A DNA stretch of 64,000 nt from Streptomyces sp. M92 (lineage in GTDB: Bacteria; Actinomycetota; Actinomycetes; Streptomycetales; Streptomycetaceae): contig NZ_CP101137.1 in the NCBI RefSeq assembly GCF_028473745.1, forward strand, positions 124,001-188,000, written 5' to 3'. A program made the translations under genes and the position numbers. Below are positions 15,348 to 23,884 of the stretch, piece by piece; position 1 is the stretch's first letter; each line of letters begins with the position of its first letter. The notes under the pieces are model-generated. The model did no database searches and was not told the origin of the DNA. It saw nothing but the letters and a program-made list of their open reading frames with translations.

Positions 15348-15814
15348 GCCGTCGTCTCCTTCTCGGCGTCGGCTCCGTCCAGTGCCTGGGACGTCGCGTC
15401 CTTCCAGGCCATCCAGCTCAGCAGGGCGCACTTGACCCGGGCCGGGTACTTCGAGACCCCGGCGAACGCGACCGCGTCCTCCAGGACCTCCTCCATCGCG
15501 TCGTCGGGCTCGATCCTGCCCTTGGACTGCATCAGCTCCAGGAAGGTCTCCTGGATGCGCTGCGCCTGGGCCAGGTCCTTGCCGACCAGCAGGTCGTTCA
15601 GCACGGAGGCGCTGGCCTGGCTGATCGAGCAGCCCTGCCCCTCGTAGCTGACGTCGCTGATCGTCGTGCCGTCGTACTTCACGCGGAGGGTGATCTCGTC
15701 GCCGCATGTCGGGTTGACGTGGTGGACCTCGGCGTCGCCATCCCGCAAGCCCCGCCCGTGCGGGTTCTTGTAGTGGTCCAGGATGACTTCCTGGTACATG
15801 GAGTCCAGCTTCAT
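15344..15814 (-). CDS. sufU: SufU, zinc-dependent sulfur acceptor for SufS
   Basis: The 156-residue IscU-like protein accepts persulfide sulfur from SufS. The three zinc-ligand cysteines are present: NPTCGDE (about 36), EGQGCSIS (about 61) and VKCALLSW (about 128), with a conserved Asp in CGDE. The spacer insertion between the last two, typical of SufU and absent from IscU, is present (LMQSKGRIEPDDAMEEVLEDAVAFAGV). ATG at 15814 (MKLDSMYQEVILDHYKNP) lies 18 bp after the sufS stop. Confidence 0.95.
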   Translation of the reverse strand: MKLDSMYQEVILDHYKNPHGRGLRDGDAEVHHVNPTCGDEITLRVKYDGTTISDVSYEGQGCSISQASASVLNDLLVGKDLAQAQRIQETFLELMQSKGRIEPDDAMEEVLEDAVAFAGVSKYPARVKCALLSWMAWKDATSQALDGADAEKETTA

Positions 15815-15831
15815 GCTCTTCGCTCGTCCCG

Positions 15832-17088
15832 TCAGCCGAAGAAGTTCCGTACGTGCTCCAGACCGTCGACCAGGGCGTCGATCTCGGCCTGCGTGGAGTA
15901 CAGATAGAACGACGCTCGCGTGGTCGCAGGAATTCCGTAGCGCAGGCAGACGGGGCGGGCGCAGTGGTGGCCGACCCGGACCGCGATGCCCTGTTCGTCC
16001 AGGACCTGGCCGACGTCGTGGGGGTGGATGTCGCCGAGCGTGAAGCTGATCGCCGCGCCGCGCTCCTCGGCCGTGGTGGGGCCGATGATGCGCAGGTCCG
16101 GGACCTCCAGCAGCCGCTTGACCGCGTACTCCGTGAGCGCGTGCTCGTGGGCGAGGATCTTGTCCATGCCGATCGAGTTGAGATAGTCGATCGCCGCGCC
16201 CAGACCGACCGCCTGCGCGACCGGCGGCGTGCCCGCCTCGAACTTGTGCGGGGCCGGGGCGTACGTGGAGGAGTGCATCGAGACGGTCTCGATCATCTCG
16301 CCGCCACCGAGGAACGGGGGCAGGTCCTCCAGCAGCTCCTGGCGGCCCCACAGGACGCCGATGCCGGTCGGGCCGCACATCTTGTGGCCGGTGAAGGCCA
16401 CGAAGTCGGCCTGGAGGGCCTGGACGTCCAGCGGCATGTGCGGCGCGGCCTGGGAGGCGTCGACGCAGACGAGCGCGCCGACCTCCTGGGCGCGGCGCAC
16501 GATCGCCTCGACCGGGTTCTGGGTGCCCAGGATGTTGGAGACCAGCACGAAGGAGACGATCTTCGTCTTCTCGGTGATGACCTCGTCGATGTTGGACAGG
16601 TCCAGGCGGCCGTCGTCGGTCAGGCCGAACCAGCGGAGCTTCGCGCCGGTGCGCTGCGCGAGCAGCTGCCACGGCACGATGTTGGAGTGGTGCTCCATCT
16701 CCGTGATGACGATCTCGGTCTCGTGGTCCACGCGGTAGGGCTCGTCGGCCCAGCCCAGCATGTTGGCCACGAGGTTGAGGGACTCCGAGGCGTTCTTGGT
16801 GAAGATCACCTCGTCGCGGGAGGGCGCGTTGATGAACTCCGCGACCTTGTCCCGCGCGCCCTCGTACAGCGCCGTGGCCTCCTCGGCGAGGACGTGCACG
16901 CCACGGTGGACGTTGGCGTTGTGCTGCTCGTAGTACTCGTCGAGCACGTCGATGACCTGGCGCGGGGTCTGCGAGGTCGCGGCGTTGTCGAGGTAGACGA
17001 GCTTCTTACCGTCGTGGAGCACGCGGTCCAGGATCGGGAAGTCCTTGCGGATCGCCTCGGTGTCGAGGAGGCCCGGCAGCTGTGTCAC
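15832..17088 (-). CDS. sufS: SufS cysteine desulfurase
   Basis: The 418-residue group II cysteine desulfurase supplies sulfur for Fe-S assembly. Visible are YLDNAATSQTP, NASESLNLVAN, TEMEHHSNIVPW, the PLP lysine in FTGHKMCGPTGIG (about 228) and the catalytic cysteine in GHHCARPVCLRYG (about 366). Start is the GTG at 17088, which overlaps the sufC stop as GTGA; coupling to sufC is therefore tight. Length is normal. Confidence 0.96.
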   Translation of the reverse strand: MTQLPGLLDTEAIRKDFPILDRVLHDGKKLVYLDNAATSQTPRQVIDVLDEYYEQHNANVHRGVHVLAEEATALYEGARDKVAEFINAPSRDEVIFTKNASESLNLVANMLGWADEPYRVDHETEIVITEMEHHSNIVPWQLLAQRTGAKLRWFGLTDDGRLDLSNIDEVITEKTKIVSFVLVSNILGTQNPVEAIVRRAQEVGALVCVDASQAAPHMPLDVQALQADFVAFTGHKMCGPTGIGVLWGRQELLEDLPPFLGGGEMIETVSMHSSTYAPAPHKFEAGTPPVAQAVGLGAAIDYLNSIGMDKILAHEHALTEYAVKRLLEVPDLRIIGPTTAEERGAAISFTLGDIHPHDVGQVLDEQGIAVRVGHHCARPVCLRYGIPATTRASFYLYSTQAEIDALVDGLEHVRNFFG

Positions 17089-17849
17089 TCGGATGCGCCA
17101 CCCTTCGTGTATGCCTCGTAGCCCTCGGCCTCCAGCTTGTCGGCCAGCTCGGCGCCGCCGGACTCGGCGATGCGGCCGTTGGCGAAGACGTGGACGTGGT
17201 CGGGCTTGATGTAGCGCAGGATGCGCGTGTAGTGGGTGATCAGCAGGGTGCCGACCTCACCGGTCTCGCGGACCCGGTTGACGCCCTCGGAGACGACGCG
17301 CAGGGCGTCGACGTCGAGGCCGGAGTCGGTCTCGTCGAGGATCGCCATCTTCGGCTTGAGCAGCTCCAGCTGGAGGATCTCGTGGCGCTTCTTCTCACCG
17401 CCGGAGAAGCCCTCGTTGACGTTGCGCTCGGCGAAGGCGGGGTCCATGTTGAGGCGCTCCATGGCCTCCTTGACCTCCTTCACCCAGGTGCGCAGCTTGG
17501 GGGCCTCGCCGCGGACGGCGGTGGCGGAGGTGCGCAGGAAGTTGGAGACGGAGACGCCGGGGACCTCGACCGGGTACTGCATGGCGAGGAAGAGGCCGGC
17601 GCGGGCGCGCTCGTCGACGGACATCTCCAGGACGTCCTCGCCGTCGAGGGTGACGGTGCCGCCGGTGATCGTGTACTTGGGGTGACCCGCGAGGGAGTAG
17701 GCGAGGGTCGACTTGCCGGAGCCGTTGGGGCCCATGATGGCGTGCGTCTCGCCCTGCTTCACGGTGAGGTCGACGCCCTTGAGGATCTCCTTCGTGGCGT
17801 TGTCGGCCTCGACGGTGACGTGCAGGTCTCGGATTTCAAGCGTTGCCAT
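17085..17849 (-). CDS. sufC: SufC, ATPase of the SufBCD scaffold
   Basis: The 254-residue ABC-type ATPase has Walker A MGPNGSGKSTLAYSL (about 39-52), a Q-loop region, the signature FSGGEKKRHEILQL (about 148), Walker B MAILDETDSGLD (about 170) and the switch His in LLITHYTRIL. It powers cluster assembly on SufB-SufD and is cytosolic, not a transporter. It lies between the ferredoxin gene and sufS. Confidence 0.97.
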   Translation of the reverse strand: MATLEIRDLHVTVEADNATKEILKGVDLTVKQGETHAIMGPNGSGKSTLAYSLAGHPKYTITGGTVTLDGEDVLEMSVDERARAGLFLAMQYPVEVPGVSVSNFLRTSATAVRGEAPKLRTWVKEVKEAMERLNMDPAFAERNVNEGFSGGEKKRHEILQLELLKPKMAILDETDSGLDVDALRVVSEGVNRVRETGEVGTLLITHYTRILRYIKPDHVHVFANGRIAESGGAELADKLEAEGYEAYTKGGASE

Positions 17850-17856
17850 GGGTGCC

Positions 17857-18174
17857 TCAGGACTCCTGGGTGAGGGAGACGAGCACGTCGTCCCCTTCGA
17901 TCTTTACGGGGTATACGGGGACGGGGCGCGTCGCCGGCAGACTGTCGGGCTTGCCCGAGCGGAGGTCGAAGCGCGAGCCGTGCAGCCAGCACTCGATGTG
18001 GCAGTCGTCGACCTCGCCCTCGGCGAGGGAGACGTTCGCGTGCGAGCAGATGTCGTGGATCGCGAAGACCTCGCCCTCGGTGCGCACGACGGAGATCGGC
18101 GTGCCGTCGAGTTCCACCCGCTTGGGGGTGTCCTCCTCCAGCTCGCCCGCTCCACAGACGCGTACGAAGGTCAT
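17857..18174 (-). CDS. Rieske-type [2Fe-2S] ferredoxin of the suf operon
   Basis: The 105-residue protein has Rieske ligands CSHANVSLAEG (Cys-X-His, about 43-45) and CWLHGSRFDLRSG (Cys-X2-His, about 62-65). It resembles NirD/biphenyl-dioxygenase-type ferredoxins and could donate electrons during cluster assembly; that role is inferred from its place between sufD and sufC, where streptomycetes and other actinobacteria keep it. ATG at 18174 overlaps the sufD stop as ATGA. Confidence 0.93.
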   Translation of the reverse strand: MTFVRVCGAGELEEDTPKRVELDGTPISVVRTEGEVFAIHDICSHANVSLAEGEVDDCHIECWLHGSRFDLRSGKPDSLPATRPVPVYPVKIEGDDVLVSLTQES

Positions 18175-19361
18175 GCGACGGACGCCTCCAGCTCCTCTTC
18201 GATCTTGGCGAGCAGGCGCTCCTCGATGTCCGCGACGCCGATCTGCTGGACCAGCTCGGCGAAGAAGCCGCGGACCACCAGGCGGCGGGCGTCGATCTCG
18301 GGGATGCCGCGCGCCATCAGGTAGAAGAGCTGTTCGTCGTCGAAGCGGCCGGTCGCGGAGGCGTGGCCGGCGCCGACGATCTCACCGGTCTCGATCTCCA
18401 GGTTCGGCACGGAGTCGACCCGCGCGCCGTCGGTGAGGACGAGGTTGCGGTTCATCTCGTAGGTGTCGGTGCCCTCGGCCTTGGCCTCGATGAGCACGTC
18501 GCCGATCCAGACCGCGTGCGCGTCGTCGCCCTGGAGCGCGCCCTTGTAGACGACGTTGGACTTGCAGTGCGGGACGTTGTGGTCGACCAGGAGGCGGTGC
18601 TCCTGGTGCTGGCCCCGGTCGGTGAAGTACAGGCCGAACAGCTCGGCCTCGCCGCCGGGACCGGCGTACTGGACGCGCGGGTGGAGGCGGACGACGTCGC
18701 CGCCGAAGGTGACGACGACCGACTTGAAGCTCGCGTCGCGGCCCACGAGGGCGTTGTGCTGGCCCACGTGCACGGCCCCCGCGTCCCAGTCCTGGACGGA
18801 GACGACGGTGAGCTTGGCGCCGTCGCCGAGGACGTACTCGACGTTGGCGGCGAGCACCGCGTCACCGGTGTGGTCGATGACCACGACGGCCTCGGCGAAG
18901 GCCTCCAGCTCGATGACCTGGTGGGCATAGGCCGTGCCGCCCTCGCCGTGCACGGCGATGCGGACGGGCTCGGTCAGCACCGTCTCCTTGGGGACGGTGA
19001 TCACGCCGGCCTGCGCGAAGGCGGTGTACGCCTGGGCGGCGACGCGGTCCACGGGCTTGCCGGTCCGGCCGAGCCGGGCGTCGTCGCGGCCGACGGTCTC
19101 GACGGTGACGCCCTCGGGGGCCTCGACGGCGACCTTGACGCCCTCGCCGGTGGCGGTGGCGGTGCCGTCGTGCAGGCCGCGCAGCCGCTCCAGCGGGGTG
19201 AAGCGCCACTCCTCCTCGCGGCCGTGCGGGACCGGGAAGTCCGCCACGTCGAAGGACGGGGGCGCGCTCATGCGCGTGGCGACGGTCGAGTCGGCCTCGG
19301 CGGCCACCGCGATCGCACCGGCGGTCGTGGAACCGACCGGGATGTTCTGAGCCTCAGCCAT
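18171..19361 (-). CDS. sufD: SufD scaffold subunit
   Basis: The 396-residue protein shows the SufBD beta-helix core: VVIDHTGDAVLAANVEYVLGDGAKL, LFGLYFTDRGQHQEHRLLVDHN, CKSNVVYKGALQGDDAHAVWIGDVLI and the C-terminal GHASATGRFDDEQLFYLMARGIPEIDARRLVVRGFFAELV. It pairs with SufB and SufC as the assembly scaffold and is needed for iron acquisition in model organisms. ATG at 19361 (MAEAQNIPVG), 81 bp after the sufB stop, the largest gap inside the operon. Confidence 0.96.
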   Translation of the reverse strand: MAEAQNIPVGSTTAGAIAVAAEADSTVATRMSAPPSFDVADFPVPHGREEEWRFTPLERLRGLHDGTATATGEGVKVAVEAPEGVTVETVGRDDARLGRTGKPVDRVAAQAYTAFAQAGVITVPKETVLTEPVRIAVHGEGGTAYAHQVIELEAFAEAVVVIDHTGDAVLAANVEYVLGDGAKLTVVSVQDWDAGAVHVGQHNALVGRDASFKSVVVTFGGDVVRLHPRVQYAGPGGEAELFGLYFTDRGQHQEHRLLVDHNVPHCKSNVVYKGALQGDDAHAVWIGDVLIEAKAEGTDTYEMNRNLVLTDGARVDSVPNLEIETGEIVGAGHASATGRFDDEQLFYLMARGIPEIDARRLVVRGFFAELVQQIGVADIEERLLAKIEEELEASVA

Positions 19362-19442
19362 GGCTGTCGTAGTGCTCGCTTTCCGTTACGTATGGGGCTG
19401 GATGGGACGGCGGGGCGGCCGGTGGGCCGCCCCCGGCCGGTG

Positions 19443-20864
19443 TTAGCCGACCGCGCCTTCCATCTGGAGCTCGATCAGCCGGTTGAGTTCGAGCGCGTAC
19501 TCCATCGGCAGCTCCTTGGCGATCGGCTCGACGAAGCCGCGCACGATCATCGCCATCGCCTCGTCCTCGGACAGGCCGCGGCTCATCAGGTAGAAGAGCT
19601 GGTCCTCGGAGACCTTGGAGACGGTCGCCTCGTGGCCCATGGACACGTCGTCCTCGCGGACGTCCACGTAGGGGTAGGTGTCCGAGCGGGAGATGGTGTC
19701 GACGAGCAGCGCGTCGCAGAGCACGTTGGACTTGGCGCCCGGGGCGCCCTCGCCGATCTCGATCAGGCCGCGGTAGGAGGTGCGGCCGCCGCCTCGCGCC
19801 ACCGACTTGGAGACGATGTTGGAGGACGTGTTCGGGGCCATGTGGACCATCTTGGCGCCGGCGTCCTGGTGCTGGCCCTCGCCCGCGAAGGCGATGGACA
19901 GGGTCTCGCCCTTGGCGTGCTCGCCCATCAGGTAGACGGCCGGGTACTTCATCGTCACCTTGGAGCCGATGTTGCCGTCGATCCACTCCATGGTCGCGCC
20001 CTCGTACGCCACGGCGCGCTTGGTGACCAGGTTGTAGACGTTGTTCGACCAGTTCTGGATGGTCGTGTAGCGGCAGCGGGCGTTCTTCTTGACGATGATC
20101 TCGACGACCGCGGAGTGCAGGGAGTCCGACTTGTAGATCGGCGCCGTGCAGCCCTCGACGTAGTGCACGTAGGCACCCTCGTCGACGATGATCAGGGTCC
20201 GCTCGAACTGGCCCATGTTCTCCGTGTTGATGCGGAAGTAGGCCTGGAGCGGGATCTCGACGTGCACGCCCTTCGGCACGTAGATGAAGGAGCCGCCGGA
20301 CCACACGGCCGTGTTCAGCGCGGCGAACTTGTTGTCACCGGCGGGGATGACCGTGCCGAAGTACTCCTTGAAGAGCTCCGGGTGCTCCTTCAGCGCGGTG
20401 TCGGTGTCGAGGAAGAGGACGCCCTGCTCCTCCAGGTCCTCGCGGATCTGGTGGTAGACGACCTCCGACTCGTACTGGGCGGCGACACCGGCCACGAGGC
20501 GCTGCTTCTCCGCCTCGGGGATGCCCAGCTTGTCGTAGGTGTTCTTGATGTCCTCGGGCAGGTCCTCCCAGGACTCCGCCTGCTTCTCCGTGGAGCGCAC
20601 GAAGTACTTGATGTTGTCGAAGTCGATGCCCGAGAGGTCCGAGCCCCAGTTGGGCATGGGCTTCTTCTCGAAGAGCTTGAGGCCCTTGAGACGGAGCTTG
20701 GTCATCCACTCCGGCTCGGACTTCTTGTCGGAGATGTCCCGGACGACGTCCTCGTCGATGCCGCGCCTGGCAGAGGCGCCGGCCGTGTCGGAGTCGGCCC
20801 AGCCGTACTCGTACTTGCCCAGGCCCTCGAGCTCAGGGTGAGCAGTCTCCGTGGGGAGAGTCAT
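19443..20864 (-). CDS. sufB: SufB scaffold subunit
   Basis: The 473-residue protein is a full-length Suf[22 protein letters not shown] near the start, [45 protein letters not shown] with the conserved cysteine, and the end [49 protein letters not shown] chose the ATG at 20864 ([14 protein letters not shown]), which overlaps the sufR stop by ATGA; the upstream continuation of this frame lies inside sufR. No intein is present, unlike SufB of some mycobacteria. Confidence 0.97.
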   Translation of the reverse strand: MTLPTETAHPELEGLGKYEYGWADSDTAGASARRGIDEDVVRDISDKKSEPEWMTKLRLKGLKLFEKKPMPNWGSDLSGIDFDNIKYFVRSTEKQAESWEDLPEDIKNTYDKLGIPEAEKQRLVAGVAAQYESEVVYHQIREDLEEQGVLFLDTDTALKEHPELFKEYFGTVIPAGDNKFAALNTAVWSGGSFIYVPKGVHVEIPLQAYFRINTENMGQFERTLIIVDEGAYVHYVEGCTAPIYKSDSLHSAVVEIIVKKNARCRYTTIQNWSNNVYNLVTKRAVAYEGATMEWIDGNIGSKVTMKYPAVYLMGEHAKGETLSIAFAGEGQHQDAGAKMVHMAPNTSSNIVSKSVARGGGRTSYRGLIEIGEGAPGAKSNVLCDALLVDTISRSDTYPYVDVREDDVSMGHEATVSKVSEDQLFYLMSRGLSEDEAMAMIVRGFVEPIAKELPMEYALELNRLIELQMEGAVG

Positions 20865-21619
20865 GCGGGGTTCCTCCCGGCCGTGCTTGCAGATGCTTGA
20901 TCGGTGTTCGTGGGCGCCTGCGCCGCGGGCGGCGCGTGCGAAGTCTTCGGAATGAACGTGGTGCAGACCCCGTCGCCGTGCGCGATGGTCGCGAGCCGCT
21001 GCACATGTGTACCGAGCAGCTCGGCGAAAAATTCCGTCTCCGCCTCGCACAGCTGCGGGAACTGCTCGGCGACGTGGGCGACCGGGCAGTGGTGCTGGCA
21101 CAGCTGCTCGCCCTGCTGGGGCCGGGGTGCGCTCCGCGCGACAGCAGCGTACCCGTCCGCGCTCAGGGCCTTGGCCAGCGCTTCCGTACGCTTCTCGGGC
21201 GGCACGGACTCGACCGCCTTGCGGTACGCGCCCGCCTGGCCGGCGATGCGGGCCCGGGCGAAGGCGGCGATCGCCTTCTCCCCGCCCTCCTGCTCGGCGA
21301 TCCAGCGCAGGGCGTCCGCGGCCAGCTTGTCGTACGACTGGTCGAAGGCGTCCCGGCCGCAGTCGGTGAGCGCGAAGACCTTGGCCGGCCGTCCGCGCGT
21401 GCGCGTGCCGTAGACCCGCTGCTCGCGGGCCTCGACCACGTCGTCGGCGACCAGCGCGTCGAGGTGGCGCCGGACGGCGGCCTGGGTCAGCCCCAGACGC
21501 CCGGCGAGCTCGGCGACGGTCGACGGCCCGTGGTCCAGGATGGAGCGCGCGACGCGGTTGCGGGTGGACCGCTCACCGGTCGCGAGTTCCTCCTGCGGAG
21601 CCTCGCCAACGTTTTTCAC
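20861..21619 (-). CDS. sufR: SufR-like Fe-S sensing repressor of the suf operon
   Basis: The protein has a winged helix ([30 protein letters not shown], then [12 protein letters not shown]) and a C-terminal cysteine cluster: [18 protein letters not shown] (Cys-X3-Cys-X12-Cys) and a fourth Cys in GDGVCTT. SufR proteins bind a Fe-S cluster and repress suf genes when clusters suffice. The frame is open to a TTG at 21655, but I prefer the GTG at 21619 (VKNVGEAPQ), which gives 252 residues; the true start is uncertain because neither has a good ribosome site. It heads the operon and overlaps sufB. Confidence 0.9.
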   Translation of the reverse strand: MKNVGEAPQEELATGERSTRNRVARSILDHGPSTVAELAGRLGLTQAAVRRHLDALVADDVVEAREQRVYGTRTRGRPAKVFALTDCGRDAFDQSYDKLAADALRWIAEQEGGEKAIAAFARARIAGQAGAYRKAVESVPPEKRTEALAKALSADGYAAVARSAPRPQQGEQLCQHHCPVAHVAEQFPQLCEAETEFFAELLGTHVQRLATIAHGDGVCTTFIPKTSHAPPAAQAPTNTDQASASTAGRNPA

Positions 21620-21691
21620 AACGCCATTGTTGCGTAATTCCTCGGAGCCGGGCAAGCCGCGACCGGATCACCGGACGGTGCCCTGCGTCAC

Positions 21692-21705
21692 TTAGGCATA
21701 CCTAA
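21692..21705. promoter_or_regulatory. iron-box-like palindrome upstream of sufR
   Basis: TTAGGCATACCTAA is a near-perfect palindrome matching 12 of 14 positions of the core TTAGGCTAACCTAA of DtxR/IdeR/DmdR iron boxes. It lies 73-86 bp upstream of the chosen sufR start and 75 bp before the divergent acetyltransferase gene, so an iron regulator could act on either. Confidence 0.5.
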
Positions 21706-21779
21706 TCTGACCTGCGGAAACGATCACTGATCGATCAATCCGGTGGCGCCCGGGCCGGGCCTGCGGGACACTCCCCGGC

Positions 21780-22568
21780 ATGTCCGCACCCCCTCCCACC
21801 GGCCCACTCGTCACCCGCGGCGCGATCGCCGCCGGACTGCGCGAGCTGGGTGTGCGCAGTGACGACACGCTCCTCGTGCACTCCTCCCTCAGCTCCCTCG
21901 GATGGGTGTGCGGAGGGCCCGTCGCGGTGGTCCAGGGCCTGCTCGACGCGCTCGGCCCGGACGGCACCCTGGTGGTCCCCACCCAGACCGGCGACCTCTC
22001 CGACCCGGCGCTGTGGCGCAGCCCGCCGGTGCCCGAGCAGTGGTGGGACACCGTCCGCGCCGCGATGCCCGCCTACGACCCGCTGATCACGCCCTCGCGC
22101 GGGGTCGGCGTGATCCCCGAGACCGTGCGCACCTGGCCGGGCGCCCTGCGCAGCGCGCACCCGCAGACGTCGTTCGCCGCCGTCGGCCCGCGCGCCGCCG
22201 AGGTGGTCGCCGGGCACGCGACGGACTGCCGGCTCGGTGAGCGCAGTCCCCTGGCGGCCCTGGAACGGATGGGCGCCCGGGTACTGCTGCTCGGCGCCGG
22301 CTACGAGGCGTGCACCGGCTTCCACCTCGCCGAGTACCGGATTCCCTCCCCGCTGGTGGAGGTGGGGCGGCCGGGGCCGGTGGGCTGGGAGCGGGTGACC
22401 GAGGTGTCGATCACCTCCGAGCGGTTCGACGAACTGGGCGACGACTTCGAACGGGACCGGCCCGTCCTGCGCGGGCGGGTCGGCGCGGCGGTGACCCGTC
22501 TGTTCCCGCTGGCCGACGCCGTCGCGTACGCGGAACGGTGGCTGCCGCTGCACCGGCCGCGGGAGTGA
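21780..22568 (+). CDS. aminoglycoside N(3)-acetyltransferase-family protein
   Basis: The 262-residue protein matches the AAC(3) fold: LLVHSSLSSLGWVCGGPVAVVQGLLDALGP (about 27-56), LVVPTQTGDLSDP, RGVGVIPETVRTWPGALRSAHPQTSFAAVGP (about 107-138) and LLLGAGYEACTGFHLAEYR. The Ser/His-containing segments line the acetyl-CoA and antibiotic sites in the family. Chromosomal members in streptomycetes need not confer resistance; some related YokD-like proteins have unknown substrates. ATG at 21780. It stands alone, with no antibiotic cluster nearby. Confidence 0.83.
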   Translation: MSAPPPTGPLVTRGAIAAGLRELGVRSDDTLLVHSSLSSLGWVCGGPVAVVQGLLDALGPDGTLVVPTQTGDLSDPALWRSPPVPEQWWDTVRAAMPAYDPLITPSRGVGVIPETVRTWPGALRSAHPQTSFAAVGPRAAEVVAGHATDCRLGERSPLAALERMGARVLLLGAGYEACTGFHLAEYRIPSPLVEVGRPGPVGWERVTEVSITSERFDELGDDFERDRPVLRGRVGAAVTRLFPLADAVAYAERWLPLHRPRE

Positions 22569-22868
22569 GGCCTGCGGGACGACCGGCCCGGGCGGTGACC
22601 CGTAGGAAGCGCGCGCCGCGTGCCGGTGCTGCGGGCGGACCCCGCCGACGAGCCCGTACGCCGTCACCGCCCACCGCGCCCGCCCTCCCACCCTCTCGCA
22701 CACTCGCCCTCTCGCCCACTCGCCCCGGAGGGGCGTGCTCCCCACCCGTGGCCCTGCGGACGGACCACGCCCCTCCTCCGCCCCAGGCGGGCCCCGCCAC
22801 CACCCCTCCGGAGGAGATCCCGCACCCCCGCGCCCGGTCTCTCCCCCGCCTACCTAGACTCGTGACCC
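22569..22868. other. 300-bp gap without a recognisable gene
   Basis: The stretch is C-rich with short repeats of CTCGC/CACTCGC around 22690-22730. No reading frame here looks protein-like. It presumably holds the promoter of the ABC exporter; GGAGGAGA-like purines at 22809-22816 are too far from the ATG at 22869 to be its ribosome site. Confidence 0.5.
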
Positions 22869-23792
22869 ATGCGAAGCGAGCCCGTGGTCCAGGTCCAGGC
22901 CCTGGTGAAGCGGTACGGCACGAAGACCGCGGTGGACGGCCTCGACCTGGTGGCCCGGGCGGGTGTCACCGCCGTACTCGGCCCCAACGGAGCCGGCAAG
23001 ACGACCACCGTCGAGACCTGTGAGGGGTACCGGAGGCCGGACTCCGGCACGGTGCGCGTCCTGGGCCTCGACCCGGTGCGCCAGGGCGGCGAGCTGCGGC
23101 CCCGGATCGGCGTGATGCTCCAGTCCGGCGGCGTCTACTCGGGCGCCCGCGCAGACGAGATGCTCCGCCACGTCGCGAAGCTCCACGCCCACCCCCTCGA
23201 CGTCGACGCGCTGATCGAACGGCTGGGGCTCGGCTCGTGCGGCCGGACCACGTACCGCAGGCTCTCCGGCGGCCAGCAGCAGCGGCTCGCCCTGGCGATG
23301 GCCGTGGTCGGACGCCCCGAGCTGGTGTTCCTGGACGAGCCGACCGCCGGGCTGGACCCGCAGGCCCGCCGCGCCACCTGGGACCTCGTGCGGGACCTGC
23401 GCACCGACGGCGTGTCCGTCATCCTCACCACCCACCACATGGACGAGGCCGAACAGCTCGCGGACGACGTCGCCGTCATCGACACCGGCCGGGTCATCGC
23501 CCAGGGCTCCCCCGAGGAGCTGTGCCGCGGCGGCGCCGAGAACACCCTGCGCTTCACCGGCCGTCCCGGACTCGACGTCGCCTCGCTGCTCAAGGCGCTG
23601 CCCGCCGACTCCTCGGCCGCCGAGCTGACGCCGGGCACCTACCGGGTCAACGGCAAGGTCGACCCGCAGCTCCTCGCCACCGTGACGTCCTGGTGCGCCC
23701 AGCACGGGGTGATGCCGGACCGGATCTCGGTGGAGCGGCACACCCTGGAGGACGTTTTCCTGGAGCTGACCGGCAGGGAGCTGCGCTCATGA
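22869..23792 (+). CDS. ABC exporter ATP-binding protein (DrrA/daunorubicin-type)
   Basis: The 307-residue ATPase has Walker A LGPNGAGKTTTVETCEGYR (about 37-47), Q-loop VMLQSGG, signature LSGGQQQRLALAMAV (about 135), Walker B LVFLDEPTAGLDPQARR (about 155-160) and switch His in TTHHMDEAEQL. A C-terminal domain of about 80 residues ends LEDVFLELTGRELRS, typical of the DrrA/CcmA class that pairs with a single ABC-2 permease. The permease follows at 23881, after a short coupled reading frame. Substrate unknown; the heme A synthase gene ctaA follows, as in many actinobacteria, so a link to cytochrome assembly is possible but unproven. Confidence 0.93.
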   Translation: MRSEPVVQVQALVKRYGTKTAVDGLDLVARAGVTAVLGPNGAGKTTTVETCEGYRRPDSGTVRVLGLDPVRQGGELRPRIGVMLQSGGVYSGARADEMLRHVAKLHAHPLDVDALIERLGLGSCGRTTYRRLSGGQQQRLALAMAVVGRPELVFLDEPTAGLDPQARRATWDLVRDLRTDGVSVILTTHHMDEAEQLADDVAVIDTGRVIAQGSPEELCRGGAENTLRFTGRPGLDVASLLKALPADSSAAELTPGTYRVNGKVDPQLLATVTSWCAQHGVMPDRISVERHTLEDVFLELTGRELRS

Positions 23793-23883
23793 TCCGCGTC
23801 CGCACAGAGATCGGCCGGAGGTCCGGGGGTCGTCCCCCGGGAAGACACAGCCTGGAGCCGACCGGCAAGGAGCCGCGCTCATG
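23760..23883 (+). repeat. imperfect 33-bp direct repeat flanking the ATPase-permease junction
   Basis: The last 33 bases of the ATPase gene including its stop (23760-23792, CTGGAGCTGACC...GCTCATGA) recur at 23851-23883 with three substitutions, so the ATGA junction is duplicated. The 58 bp between contain GGTCCGGGGGTCGTCCCCCGG, a palindromic type common in streptomycete spacers. Confidence 0.8.
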
Positions 23884-23884
23884 A
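23789..23884 (+). CDS. 31-codon mini reading frame coupling the ATPase and permease genes
   Basis: An ATG at 23789 overlaps the ATPase stop (ATGA) and has GGAG 8 bases upstream. The frame runs 31 codons and stops at 23882-23884, overlapping the permease ATG by another ATGA. Its C-terminus LEPTGKEPRS copies the ATPase C-terminus LELTGRELRS, so it probably arose by duplication of the gene end. Whether the peptide matters or only the ribosome relay does is unknown. Confidence 0.42.
   Translation: MIRVRTEIGRRSGGRPPGRHSLEPTGKEPRS

Noticed and set aside
18363..20900. Long plus-strand reading frame of 845 codons opposite sufD and sufB
   Set aside because: It is an antisense shadow caused by GC-rich third positions; sufB and sufD on the other strand are certain.
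21619..21655. TTG at 21655 as sufR start
   Set aside because: It cannot be excluded but has no ribosome site; the GTG at 21619 gives the usual N-terminus just before the winged helix.
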